Shown here in pieces: positions 31,880 through 43,087 of a stretch of DNA of 64,000 bases (the stretch's first letter is position 1; every line of letters starts with the position of its first letter). Both the position numbers and the translations under genes were made by a program. The stretch comes from Brachionus manjavacas. Lineage: Eukaryota > Rotifera > Eurotatoria > Ploima > Brachionidae. The DNA lies in assembly GCA_019054805.1 (NCBI GenBank), contig JAHQIY010000019.1, positions 1,084,001 through 1,148,000 of the forward strand, read 5' to 3'. Below the pieces are notes generated by a model that saw only the letters and a program-made list of their open reading frames with translations, did no database searches and was not told the origin of the DNA.

Positions 31880-32475
31880 AAAAACGTTGGGAAATCTTTA
31901 TAAATCTTTAGTTGGTTCAATTCTAGACTATTCGTTTCCTTGCTTGAATTCATTTTCAGAAAATAATATCAAAAAACTACAAGCAATTCAGAATACAGCA
32001 GTCAGATCTATCCTCAAGTTAAAATATGATACTCCCTCCAGCATCATGTATCAGGAGGCTTTTAATAAACTTAAATTACTGACAGTCTCGAATCGACTTC
32101 TTGAGTTGAGTGAGAGATATGTTGGGACAGGACTGAGACATTCTATTCCATTGGTTGAAAGACTGGTGAAAGAATACAAAGAAGGTTTCGAATCAAGATA
32201 TATTGAATACCCGACTCCATTGTGTAATTGCTACCTTACAATTTCCTCTTTTTTTCCTGAAACCTAAACTATGTAAACCTGAATGACCTAAAACTCTCTT
32301 TATCATATATCTATTTTTTATTCCAGGTTATTAACTCTTACAAACTTTATTTTTTTCCTCCTTATTTTTTGATTTTATTTTACTTAACTTTTTTTTATTA
32401 TTAATTTTACTTAACTTAATTTTTTATTTTTTATTTTTATTCTGAAGGAGCTTTAGCTCGGTACAGTTAACAAAT
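31880..32475 (+). mobile_element. LINE family beta: RT C-terminal tail and 3' UTR
   Basis: The frame 31887-32267 reads LYKSLVGSILDYSFPCLNSF, then NIKKLQAIQNTAVRSILKL, the usual Jockey-like RT tail. The remainder of the frame (RLLELSERYVGTGL) is also typical. The 3' UTR ends in the stem-loop GAGC-TTTA-GCTC (32448-32459), GGTACAG and (AAATAAT)n. 5'-truncated, inactive. Confidence 0.82.
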
Positions 32476-32692
32476 AAATAATAAATAATAAATTTCATTC
32501 AGTAAAACATACGACTTCACATCTCTTAATTGAACATAAATTTTAATATTTTATTTTTTATTTTTTTTTTTATATATTTTTTTTCTTATTTTAAACTTTA
32601 TTTTATTTTGGTTTTTTTTTTATTTTTTTAATCTGAAGGAGCCTTAGCTCGATACAGATATACAAATAAATAAATAATAATAAATGAAAAAA
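32476..32692 (+). mobile_element. LINE family beta: second 3' end only
   Basis: A second 3' UTR end, with CTGAAGGAGCCTTAGCTCGA (stem GAGC/GCTC 32639-32650), TACAGATATACAAATAAATA and an AATAA tail. It follows the first tail head-to-tail, so a very short LINE copy inserted at the tail of the previous one, or part of a tandem. Confidence 0.7.
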
Positions 32693-35420
32693 AATGCACA
32701 ATTGAAGACGCACAATATCCGGAATCTACCTTCAAATCTTTTGCCTTTAAATTCGTCGGTCTAAAACCAAATTTTTCCGCAGAAAATTTGCAGAGCATAT
32801 CATTTCAAAGGACGTTGTGCTTTAAGAAATCGAAAAAATCTACGAAGAATATTTCCAAGAAGAAGAATTGAAACACATCTCAAAAGGCACATTTCGAGCA
32901 ATAATCAAGATAAAAGTTTCAAGAAATCCTTTATATAAAAACCTCTTAATCAATTTGGTGGAGCGAACTCAGATTGATGGCAACCCTGTAAACGTCTTCC
33001 AGATAGGCGAGACGCGGTGTCTCTACTGTAAGCAAACTGACCACAGAGTTTTTGAATGCCCGCCGTTTGTTCCAAGTGTAATCGAGCTGGTCACTCATCA
33101 GACAAGTGTTAAATCGCTAAAATAATTTCTCAAAAAAACCTTATCGATCTAGATGATGAAGATGAGGAAAATTTTGACAACAGAATTATAAACGACGAAT
33201 TTGTTCTGATAAAAACCACGACGAAGTATTCATGGAAACAAATTTAGCTCATTCGAGCAATGTTTACCGACCAGAGTCCTCGTCGACTGTACCGAGTTCC
33301 TGGGAAAGCCGCTTAAACTGTGTAAATTCAAGCATAATGAACTAAGAATCTAACCAAGAAGAGGTAAAGAAAAAGAAAACTAAACCGAAAATTCCTAGGT
33401 CATCCCAGAATAAAATTGGCCCTGTGTTCAAAGTTCCTTCAGTTTCAAGGTCATTAAGGCGTAGTTCTATTTAGTTCTATCTCTGATAAATCAACCTCTG
33501 TAAAACGTTCATACCAAAACGCTCTCAATAACAGCCTAAAAAGAGACAAAATCAATGCACAATTTGATGAATTTGATGAAATTAAGCATCACAGCTCCTT
33601 AATTTTAGGAAAAATAAGCGAATCTACTAAGAAGTTGAAGAAAGAGAAATGATAGACTAAAAATCATGCAACCCAACCAACTAAAGAAAACTCCAAAATC
33701 AAAATTTTTGATTCAACATTTTTCTAAGAGCAGGTTTGTAATTAGACACTGGAAATGTTTTCATTTACCTGTTAGGATTCATCTTTTAAAGGAATTCTTA
33801 GCTCAAAATTGTCCTGACATTGTTCTCCTAAATGAAATAAAAGATAATCCGAGTGAAATTAATTTTTAACTTAATTCTAACAATTACATATCATTAGTAA
33901 AAGCTCGAAATAAACATGGTGGTGGAATAGCTATTTTAGTAAAAGAAGAAATTGAAGTTAAACAAGATTTTTCATTAGATAAGTTTTCTGCAGAATTTCT
34001 TTGTGTCAAGATAAGCTTAAAAAATACACAATTTTTTGTTTTTAGTCTTTACAATCCACCAAATATTGAACTTCCTTTCGAAATTTTCCTAGACATCTCA
34101 AGGATATGTGGAAAATTTAAAATGGATGGTGATTTAAATGCGAAGACTAAAAGTTTAGGTTTTTCTTGTGAAAATGAGAATGGTCTTATCTTAGAGAAAA
34201 TTATTAACAAGCTCACAATCTCAGTGATCAATGATAAAACACCAACAAATAATGAATTTAAGAGAGATTATTACGATAAGTTCTAGATTTTTTTTTAATA
34301 CCATCTTCACTCTCTGGTAGAATTGTTGACTTTAAAGTTCTGATTGATGATGATTAGTTGAGTGATCATTTCTCCATTCAGGCACATATCTCAGTTGAAC
34401 ATTTGATTACATTTAATTCCCCGAATTTTAATTTTAATTTTAAAAAAGCAGATTTGAATCTCTACCAAGAATTACTTAGGTCTTCAAGTCATCATTATAG
34501 TTATACGGAAAATATTGACGAGCTAAATGAACGCATCTCAAAAATTATCATTAATGCTGCTCAAAAAAGCATGCCCTTGCACTCTAGAAAGTTTTTTAAA
34601 TCTAGCTATTTGAATTAAGTCAGCTATTTGACATGAGTTTGGAACAACAGGGTCAAGTGCCAAAATCCTGGAAAAAAGCAACTTTAACCATAATCCCTAA
34701 GATATCTTCTCCTACTCAAGACCCTAATAACTATCGTCGAATTAGTATGATAAGTTGTCTTGGAAAGTTACTTGAACGTATTATTTACACAATATTTAAT
34801 TTTCTCGAGAACAATAATTTACTTATTAAAGAGCAATCAGAATTTAGAAAACAGAGACGCACCGCAGATAATCTTTATTTTCTTATTCAATAAGTTGAAG
34901 AGTCTTAAAATAGAAAGAAAAAAGTATGTTGTCTATATTTTGAGATTTCCAAAGCTTTTGATATATTTTGGCACGATGGACAAATTTACAATCTTTTATT
35001 ATTTATTGGATAAGATCATTTCTGCATTTAAGATCTTTAACAGTTAATGTAGATGGTAATCGAAGTGATCAATACCCTATTAAAGCAGGAGTCCCACGAG
35101 GATCATTAATTAGTCCACTTCTTTTCAGCATTTTCATAAATGACATACCGAAAAGAAACAAGACAAACTGCCAGTACTCTCTTCTTTTTGCAGATGATTT
35201 GGCTATTTTTTTATTTTCAAAAAGATAGGAAATCTTGGAAACGTGATAAATAAATACCTAAACGAAGTTGAAAAATGGCTTTTCAAATAGAAAATGAAAA
35301 TATCTATTGGAAGGTCATTTTACATTTTCTTTGGGAAAAAACAAAAGTTAATCAATCTTGACCTTAAAATTAATAGTTACAGTTTTAATAACGAGGAAAA
35401 AGTGATTTTTTCAAATACTT
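32693..35420 (+). mobile_element. Decayed LINE body: CCHC ORF1, APE endonuclease, reverse transcriptase
   Basis: From left to right on the plus strand. An ORF1 part (32868-33125) has the zinc knuckle CLYCKQTDHRVFEC (C-x2-C-x4-H-x4-C). An apurinic-type endonuclease region (about 33700-34400) has CPDIVLLNEIK, GGGIAILVKEE, FSLYNPP, GDLNAKT and SDHFSI. The RT (about 34633-35230) has VPKSWKKATLTIIPK, NNYRRISMISCLGKLLERI, ISKAFDIFWHDG, AGVPRGSLISPLLFSIFIND and LLFADDLAIF. Stops and frameshifts break every domain, and the glutamate of the endonuclease and catalytic context cannot be trusted. The C-terminal tail and 3' UTR are missing after about 35420. Probably related to family beta. Confidence 0.85.
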
Positions 35421-35896
35421 ACTGAACTAGAAATTCTAAAAGCTTATTAAAATAATATTTTGTTATCTTTTTCGAGATAATTTTCTTTCAGATTAAAAAA
35501 TAACAAAAATTATTTTTTTTAAAACAAAATCAAATTAGAAAAAAAATTTTTTCTTAGATTTTTGAAATTTAAAATTAGATGAAATAAAAGTTTTTTTATT
35601 AAAAAGAATCCTGAAAGAATGACAGAATAAAATTTCAATGAGTCAATTTTTTTAATATAGCGTTGATGGAATTGAAGGTTTATATTAATATATTTAAAAG
35701 AAAAAAATATCAAAAATTTAATTTAAAATTAAAATCTTTTAAATTATTTATTAAATGATAATCTATTTTTTTTAAATAGTTCTGTGTAAAACAGTTCGGT
35801 TATTTAAACGAATTCAATTAATGGTAAATAGCCCAAGTGTGGTGTTCTTTTAAAAGATAAGAATTAATTTGAATTGAAAAAGATAAAACAAGCATT
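35421..35896. other. AT-rich spacer downstream of ATP synthase subunit f
   Basis: About 480 bases. It holds the 3' flank of the minus-strand gene; nothing else seen. Confidence 0.5.
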
Positions 35897-36283
35897 CTAC
35901 TTACTTCTCACTGGGTATTCATAGATAAAGTAGTTCAAGGTATAAGTGACAAAAATGAAGTGGAAAATGAGAGCTGCATTGGCTTTTTTTGGAGCGATAT
36001 ATTTTAGTCTGTATTTCCACATAGCGCGACCCAAAGCTGATCTAATGGCCGACAACGAAAAGTTACGTCTACCCAACCATTGTCCTAATTCGCCGACTTT
36101 TACCTCACTCAAAGGATCAGCTAAGATTTCACTATTTAAAATTTTCAAATATAAAAAATTTAAATTACGTTTTCCATAGTATTGAGCAGGATTGTAGGGT
36201 CCATGGACTCTCGGGTTGTATTCTTTTGGATATTCCAAGAATTTTTGAAATGGTTTTGTCAAATCAATAAATTTGTCCAACAT
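35897..36283 (-). CDS. ATP5MF: ATP synthase subunit f, mitochondrial
   Basis: Small membrane subunit of the Fo part of mitochondrial ATP synthase, near subunits a and b. The sequence is open from ATG 36283 to the stop at 35897, but 36121-36168 is very probably a 48-nt intron (gtaatt...tcttag) that happens to keep the frame. Splicing exons 36169-36283 and 35897-36120 gives 112 residues in which YYGKPDPLSEVKVGELG aligns without a gap with insect subunit f. Reading through would insert 16 AT-rich residues (NLNFLYLKILN...). Other family features are EYNPRVHGPYNPAQYYG, GELGQWLGRRNFS, WKYRLKYIAPKKA and a single C-terminal membrane helix (about 85-105). The N-terminal 20 residues are less conserved. 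Confidence 0.9.
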   Translation of the reverse strand: MLDKFIDLTKPFQKFLEYPKEYNPRVHGPYNPAQYYGKRNLNFLYLKILNSEILADPLSEVKVGELGQWLGRRNFSLSAIRSALGRAMWKYRLKYIAPKKANAALIFHFIFVTYTLNYFIYEYPVRSK

Positions 36284-36589
36284 TTTTGCCTTAAATGTCT
36301 AAAGGTAAACTATTTATTCAATTTTATAACAGAGCTTTTGCAAAGCGTCTTAATTTAAAAATTTAGAATTAAAAATTTCTATTCAAATGCGAGTAGAATA
36401 CTTGTTTTGGAGTTTTTAGCTTCGTTTTTAATGTATTTAGCGTGCAAATTATGTTCATTTTTTGGCTTTGATCTAAGAAAAATTTATTATAGAATTGCAA
36501 TTTTTTTAATAATTTTTTTTTAACTATTTATTTAATACTTTATTTAATTTTGTTGAATTTTTTTTTTATTTAAATGGATTAAGTGGTAA

Positions 36590-38290
36590 TGGTACTTTTG
36601 TAACTCAAGAGCTCTTAAAAGTCCATGCTAATTAAGACATACGTCTTGAGCTAATGAGCACAAATTGTCACTATGAAAAATACAAAATTTATGGTTAATG
36701 ATTAAATATTTTGCCGATTGTCTCAAGAGGCTATTTTAGTTTAATCTGTTTTGGTTAAATGATTAATTTTGCCGGTACATAGCATGTGCTGAAAACAGTT
36801 CAAAAAGTTTTAGTTTCGGGATTAGTATTTAATGCTCTGGGCGATGAATGTTTTTTTTGGGACAAAAATTTAATTAAAATTTTTTCCTTATTTTATGGAA
36901 TTTTCAACAGACTTTTTTTTGAAATAAAGCGGAAATTTTTAATCAGTTTTAATCATTAAGGATTATACATTTTTGAACAGTGGCTTATTTAATGCTGATT
37001 CCTTTTTAATTTTCTTATTGTTTTAATTAAATTGATATTTTATTAATTGATTCTATTTACTTTTTTTTTTCAAAAACAAGGAAATCAGCATTAGACAAGT
37101 TTATTTTCATTTAAATTTAAACAAAATCAAAAATTTTTAAACAATCTTCAATTTTAAAATAAATTTTTATATCATGTATTGACATTGACAAGAAAAGGAT
37201 TATAGATAATTCTTGTTTTTTTATCTCTATAAAGTTGTTCTTTTCCTAATAAAATTTTTTAGAGCAACTTGGATCAAATTTTACCATGTAACAGAATGTA
37301 ACAAAAGTTTGTATTCAAAAAAAAAAATAAAAATTTGATAAAAAAAATTTTCCTAGAGAAAGAACATCTATTTTTGTATTAAATAAACGCAAATTCACTA
37401 AGCCTTTTATTTCTAATTTCTCATTTTTACATTTTTGTTCGATCATCAAAGTTCAGTGTTAGAAGACTTAAATTTTTCACTCAACATACTTGGTTAAATA
37501 TCCGGAAATTTTAAAGACTAATTTATTTTGATCAAAATTTAAGTAATTAGGGAAATAACATCATCTTTTTTATACAGTAAAAGCACTTTTTATCTGCCAT
37601 GGGTTGAATTATTAAAAGAATAAAAAAACCTTTGCTTTCTAAGAATAAAATAAGAATAAAGATTTGAATTTGAGTCTTTCAAAAAAAAATTTTTAATTCT
37701 TAAAATTAAGTTTTTAATTATGCTCATAAATCATGGTTAAAAGAAGGTAAGTAATTTTTTATTAAAAATTTTTTGCAGAATTTTTCAGAGTAAGCATACA
37801 GTGTTAAATGGAATATTTTAAATCTCCAAATCTCTGCAAACATATTTGCATGTAGAATTATGCACAATACTTGAGTTTTGTAAGCTACACATAAAAAAGT
37901 ATGTGAATTTTTAATCAAAATTATTTAAGAATCTTTTTTGAGATAGTTTTTGAGTAAGATCATGAAAATTTGATCATAAACTAAATAATTTGTCAAATAT
38001 GCCTACTTTCATTTCAAACTTATTGATAAAATTTCGATCAGATAAGCATTATATTAAAAAATTAAAATTAAAAAATATTTAAAAAAAATCAATTTTATTG
38101 TTTCTAAAAAAGCTGATTCACAATCATAAAATTACTAAATCAAGTGTGAGATTGTATAAATATTAAATCTAAATATTTAAATGCTCTATTGACTCTTTAA
38201 TTTTTATTTAATCATGTCATGTTCATAATTTTAAACTTAATAAACCTCAAATAATTAGACATTAAAAACTGTGAACGTTAGGTAACAAAC
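36590..38290 (+). repeat. Block C, copy 1 (older, interrupted)
   Basis: 36600-36990 and 38125-38290 match the two ends of C2 (47951-48990) with clear divergence. Shared blocks include GTCCATGCTAATTAAGACAT, GATTAAATATTTTGCCGATT, GCCGGTACATAGCATGTGCT and, after the gap, AATGCTCTATTGACTCTTTA. About 1.1 kb (37000-38125) is inserted or unrelated. It keeps the hairpin TTAAGAC-ATAC-GTCTTGA (36632-36649). Confidence 0.75.
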
Positions 38291-39879
38291 CGATTAAAAA
38301 AACATTTATATTTTTATTGTAATTTTTATTCTCACATAATTGCTGCTCCAACTATAATGTGAGTTTCTTAATAGTTAAAATATATGTTGACAATTTTGTG
38401 TTTAATTTGATATCAATTAAAACTATATTAGATCTGATTTTTTCAAAAGATTTATTAATGTAGTATTTATTGCATCTACCATAGACACAATTTCTATATT
38501 TAAAGCTGAATATTTCAATAGATGACTCAGTAGTTTTATTGGAATTAAAATTAATTAAATTTTTTTAATACATTTGATAAAAATTTTCAGAGCTAAATTT
38601 AATTGTTAAATATTATTTTCAAAAGATAAAAATTGAGTCTAGCTTTTTGAAAATAAGGATTTAATGTTGGTGCAATCCAGTTAAATATAGACTCTTTATT
38701 AAATTTTCAACTAAATTATTCCAAAGAATTTTAAATCAGATAAGTGTAAATTTACCGAAAAAAAGTTTTATTTGAACTTTAAAAAATTAATATTACATTC
38801 TTAAGTGACTCAAATTGTGAATCGATCGGAATAGTTTATATCATTAAATGTAAAAATTAATTATTGGAAAACTTAATTCAAACTTACTTAGCATTTATCG
38901 AAAAATTTATTTTTTATTTTTTTAAGGTTTAATCTGAAAGGAAGGAGTAAGTCTCAGTCATTCCAACATTTAGTTTTTAATTTTTAATTTACTTAAAAAT
39001 CTTCAATTAATTTTCTGATAGCTCTAAATTTCATTACAAATTCCTTTTGAAAAAATTAATTTATTGAACAAGTATTTGATTTTCTCTTTATTTGAATTAA
39101 ATTTTAAATAGTATTTTCAAAAAATTATGAAAGAAATTTTTTCTAATTATTTTAATTATTTTTATTCAGATGATTAAATATTGTTCAAAAACATGTTCAA
39201 TTTAAAGACTGTTCAAATGTCAGAAAAAAAGATAAATAATGATTAGCGTACATTTTAATTTTAATCAGTAAAAAGACTAGTTACAAAAATAGTGAAAAAA
39301 TACCATTTTTTTACCATTTTTTGCCAAAATATCAATCTATTGGTAAAATAATTAATACATGATTTTGTAGATGAGGCTGTGCTTTCAGAATATATACATA
39401 TTAATAAGGTTTTGTCTATTAGAACATGAAATATTTTAGCTCAAAGGTAACTAATTTTTTTTTTTTTTATCTTTGAGGGGGGTGGGATCAAAATTTTTTT
39501 TTGACAATACTATATAAATAGTATTTTCATTCCGAAAAACAGGTTCAAGAGTTGCTGGTTTGGATCTAGTAAAATTGCATCTTAGTTCAGAACAAAATCT
39601 TCACTATTTCCACTTGGCTGACAGGCTTTGTTTTTGATGGTTGACCTTTTTTGCATTTCAGTCAATTGGTAGACATTTTTCTTGTAGAGGTACTTGGCAG
39701 ATTTTTAGCCTCCTGAACACTGCCATGATATTTTTACAAAAGAAGTTTTGTATTAAGAAAAAATTTGCGGTGAGAAAAAAAATCAGTAGTAAGAAAAATT
39801 AATTTTAAAAAATTAATAAATTTTCTGGCAACAAAAAAATTATTTTGCTGTTAAAAGAACATTAAGATAAGCTGGAAGA
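38291..39879. other. AT-rich DNA with one fragment of repeat R2
   Basis: No gene recognised. 38928-38975, read on the minus strand, has GTTGGAATGACTGAGACTTA then CTCCTTCCTTTCAGA, matching 54645-54712 (repeat R2). A less AT-rich patch at 39540-39720 has no open frame I can identify. Confidence 0.5.
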
Positions 39880-40770
39880 GAAGCTGTACTAGACCACAAC
39901 TCACCATGGAAAAGACAGATTCCTCAAACAGACACGTTCTGGAATATACTGAAGTGGAACGTGACCTTGGCATATCCTCCAACTTGAAATCGGAGAATCA
40001 GATATCGGATGCGGAGTCAAAAGCAACAATTGCACTAAGTGTCCTTAGAAAGACATTCATATGCTGGACACAGACCATTTTCAGAACCCTCTACACCACC
40101 TTTGTCCGCCCACATCTAGAATTCGCCGCTGTGGTCTGGTCACCACATCTAAGGAGAGACATCACTTCCATAGAGAATGTCCAAAAGAGAGGTACCAAAT
40201 TGGTCAAACAGTTTAAAAACCTTGACTACAGTGAGAGACTGGTGAAACTAAATCTGACCTCCCTGGAGGACAGGAGGACTAGAGCTGATCTTATTCAATT
40301 CTTAAATGCTACACAGGCACTAACATTGTAAACTGGCACATAGCCCTGTCAAGAACAAGAAGAAGCTCCAACCAGCACATCTTTGTCCGACCAATTCCAG
40401 CCAACAGCCAACTGAGAGAGCACTTTTTCAATTATAGAGTAACTATGCCATGGAACGCCCTACCTCAAGAGATCGTTCAATCCATATCCGTCAACCAATT
40501 CAAGAACAGACTGGATAAGTAAAGACGTAAGGAGAAATCTACCATGAATGAAGTCATGAGGTTCGGTAGAATCGATACGAGGGAATGGTGACCTAACGAA
40601 TAACAATCTTCAGTGTGATGGAGGCAGATTTGGAAGTGACTGTGCTCTAAACACAGTGTACATACCACAGTTACCATAGTTGGGATCCTACTGTTTCCCA
40701 TCTTCGCAAGTCTAGCTTGCTAGCTTGTTGTAACTTATTATTATTATTATTATTATTATTAAGATGACGA
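39880..40770 (+). mobile_element. LINE family alpha: RT tail, complete 3' UTR and (ATT)n end
   Basis: The frame 39906-40331 reads VERDLGISSNLKSENQI, LYTTFVRPHLEFAAVVWSPH, ENVQKRGTKLVKQ and LNLTSLEDRRTRADLIQFL, the canonical CR1/L2-like RT tail. A frameshift near 40305 is followed by CYTGTNIVNWH and, to the stop at 40522, FFNYRVTMPWNALPQEIV and NQFKNRLDK. The 3' UTR (40523-40735) matches 12850-13331 and ends in stem GCAAG/CTTGC (40706-40720) and an (ATT)n tract to about 40760. 5'-truncated; one frameshift makes it a young relic. Confidence 0.85.
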
Positions 40771-40844
40771 ATAAGATAAAGGCCCTAAACAAAGTAACAA
40801 CTAAATTTATTTTTGTTGCAAAAAATTAATTAATTTAATTTATT

Positions 40845-40905
40845 TATTTATTAGATTCAATTAACGCCAATTCTGGCGATGTAAAATTATAAAAAATAAT
40901 GTAAA
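40845..40905 (-). repeat. LINE 3' tail with stem-loop, copy 2
   Basis: On the minus strand TTTTACATCGCCA-GAAT-TGGCG (stem 40865-40878) then TTAATTGAATCTAATAAATA. Same layout as 16160-16215, with a longer stem. Confidence 0.6.
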
Positions 40906-42093
40906 AACATAAAAATGAAAAATTTTTAGAAAAAAAAAAATGATTTGAAAAAAGAAAAATCAAAAATTAAGTGAATGAAAATTTTTTTTATCTTTTAAGA
41001 AATTGTCTTCTAATAACTGTTTTTATTAATTTAAATTTTATAAAAATAAATATTGAAAAATTGTATGGTAAATAAGGTCAGTTCAAACTTGTTCCGTCAT
41101 CGGATCAAAAATTGTCAAACATTTGAAAAATTCTACCGAATTAGCCGAAAAAAAACTTTGAATTAAATACATTTAGGCTGTGTTACCATATACAAAAAGA
41201 AAAACTTAATTTTTGCATTATTTTTAGCATAAAAATTTTTCAATTGATTATTGAAAAGTTAAGAAAAAATTTCTTTTAAGTTTATCTGTACTTTTTTTAA
41301 AAAAGCTTTAAATAGTAGGTTGAGGAGGGTTTTTCCAGTTTGATCATTACATTTTATAATTTCAAACTTGTTTTGATTGAGTGACTTATACCAGTCTTTG
41401 CCGTTTTCTTTGTTTCATTCTCTGTTTCCATGATTCCTTTTTTTATTTTATCTATTTCTAGTTTTTCTTCGATTTTTAAAATAAAGGCTCAAAAAAAGTC
41501 CTAATTAAATTTATTTTTGTTGCAAAAAATTATTGATTAGAATAAATTAATAATTTTTTGCAACGAAAATAAAAAAATAAAGTATTAAATACTTTATTTA
41601 ATATAAATTGGCCACTCTTAGCCAAAACAAAGATTAAAGAACTGAGATAATGATTATAACAAAATTAGAGAGAAAAAAATTATCAATAATTTTTTAATTA
41701 ACTTCTCAATTTTTTAAAATTTAATGAATTTTCAACAGAAATAAAAAGAAGAGGCCTAGGGGTTTTCATCCCTTCTATTGGAATAAAAAGACACTAGAAG
41801 TTGCGAATTTTTTATACTGTTAAAGCTAAAATGGGTCTAAAAATCTTTTTTTTTTAATTCAGTCAAATTAATGATATTATTATATTAAAAAGTTCATAAA
41901 TTAAACTCAGTTTAAAACACTACCTCCCGGGACTTAAGGTTTAATTTTTTGGTATAAAATATTTTTGGTTTAAATTTAACAAATTTATGAAAAATTAACT
42001 TTTAAATTGAAGAGGAAAAAATTAAAAAAATAATTTTCTTATATTTTCTAGCTATAGAGATAATATTAAAGAGTTTAAGAATTAATTTTTCTA
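40906..42093. other. AT-rich DNA
   Basis: No supported gene. 41330-41470 is less AT-rich, and the minus strand has a short Lys/Glu-rich frame (KENGKDWYKSLNQNKFEII) that may be LINE debris. 41605-41640 (TTGGCCACTCTTAGCCAAAA) resembles 63844-63870. Confidence 0.45.
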
Positions 42094-43087
42094 AATTAAA
42101 CAAACAATTAAAAGTATCAAATTAGGAAAATTTTCTGCTCCATTTAAATTCAATGGTCATTCGATATTTACTTAATTTTAATAAAACACTAGCAGAAGTC
42201 TCTATTCAAATTACCCATTTGTATTCTTGTTGATTAAGAGCAAGAAATTGATAATGGAACCGTATGCTGCTAGTGCTAATACAAATCATGATGACTCATT
42301 CATTTGTTGGAGATTGACCTCACTTGACAAACAAAAAACAACGAGAATTGAGCATATGCTCTTTTTTGTCACTGAATGCTGATAATCACTGATCGATCGA
42401 TTATTGATTCCACAGAGAGACACAAAGAGGAATTAAAACAGTCAGAGAGAGGGACAGAGACAGCGACAGAGAGAGAGTGTGCGTGTGTTGATGTGCAAAT
42501 ATCAAATTGAGGTTAGCCATAGCCTAGTGAGTTTGTGGTCACATGTTTCACTTATTTGAATTGCATGTTGTTCTTGTACTTGATGCCGACAATTGCTTTA
42601 ATTACAATTCATTTAATTTTTAGAAATGAGAAGAAATTAAATTATCTTTTAATTAAACACAAGCGCTGTTTGTGCGCGTGAACATTCAAAGATGCCGATT
42701 CTGATAGCAAAACCTTTCAATTTCAAATTTTAGTAAAATAACAGTTAAACAGCTATGAACTAAACTCTTTCTTCCAAATCGAATGATTTCACTTTTTATT
42801 TTTAAATTGTCTCTATTCATCTAGATCACTGGGTTTCTATGTTTTGAAAAAAAAAATTAAAAATCTCAAATGAGTCATGACATAATCAACATTTTCCTAT
42901 TTAATAAGCACAAATTAATTGAATATATCATTGAATAACTGATCCATAGGTTGCTTATCACTGTTTGCTCAAGAGTACTTGAACAAAGCTTCTGGCTGAC
43001 TTTTTTTTGTCCAAATTAAAGATGATAACAATACTTCAGCAAATGGATTAAAATCTACTTGAAAAATAATGTTGGCTCTTCAATAAT
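42094..43087 (+). repeat. Block A, copy 1
   Basis: About 990 bases, nearly identical to 53401-54392 and, for the first 750, to 62004-62749. Contains the palindrome-rich TGATCGATCGATTATTGATT, a GA-rich run (AGAGAGGGACAGAGACAG) and a TGTGCGTGTG run. No conserved reading frame: indels in the GA run shift the frame between copies. Non-coding, function unknown. Confidence 0.9.

Noticed and set aside
40737-40760. (ATT)n tract as an independent microsatellite
   Set aside because: It is the 3' tail of the LINE copy, since the same tail occurs after the same UTR at 13315.
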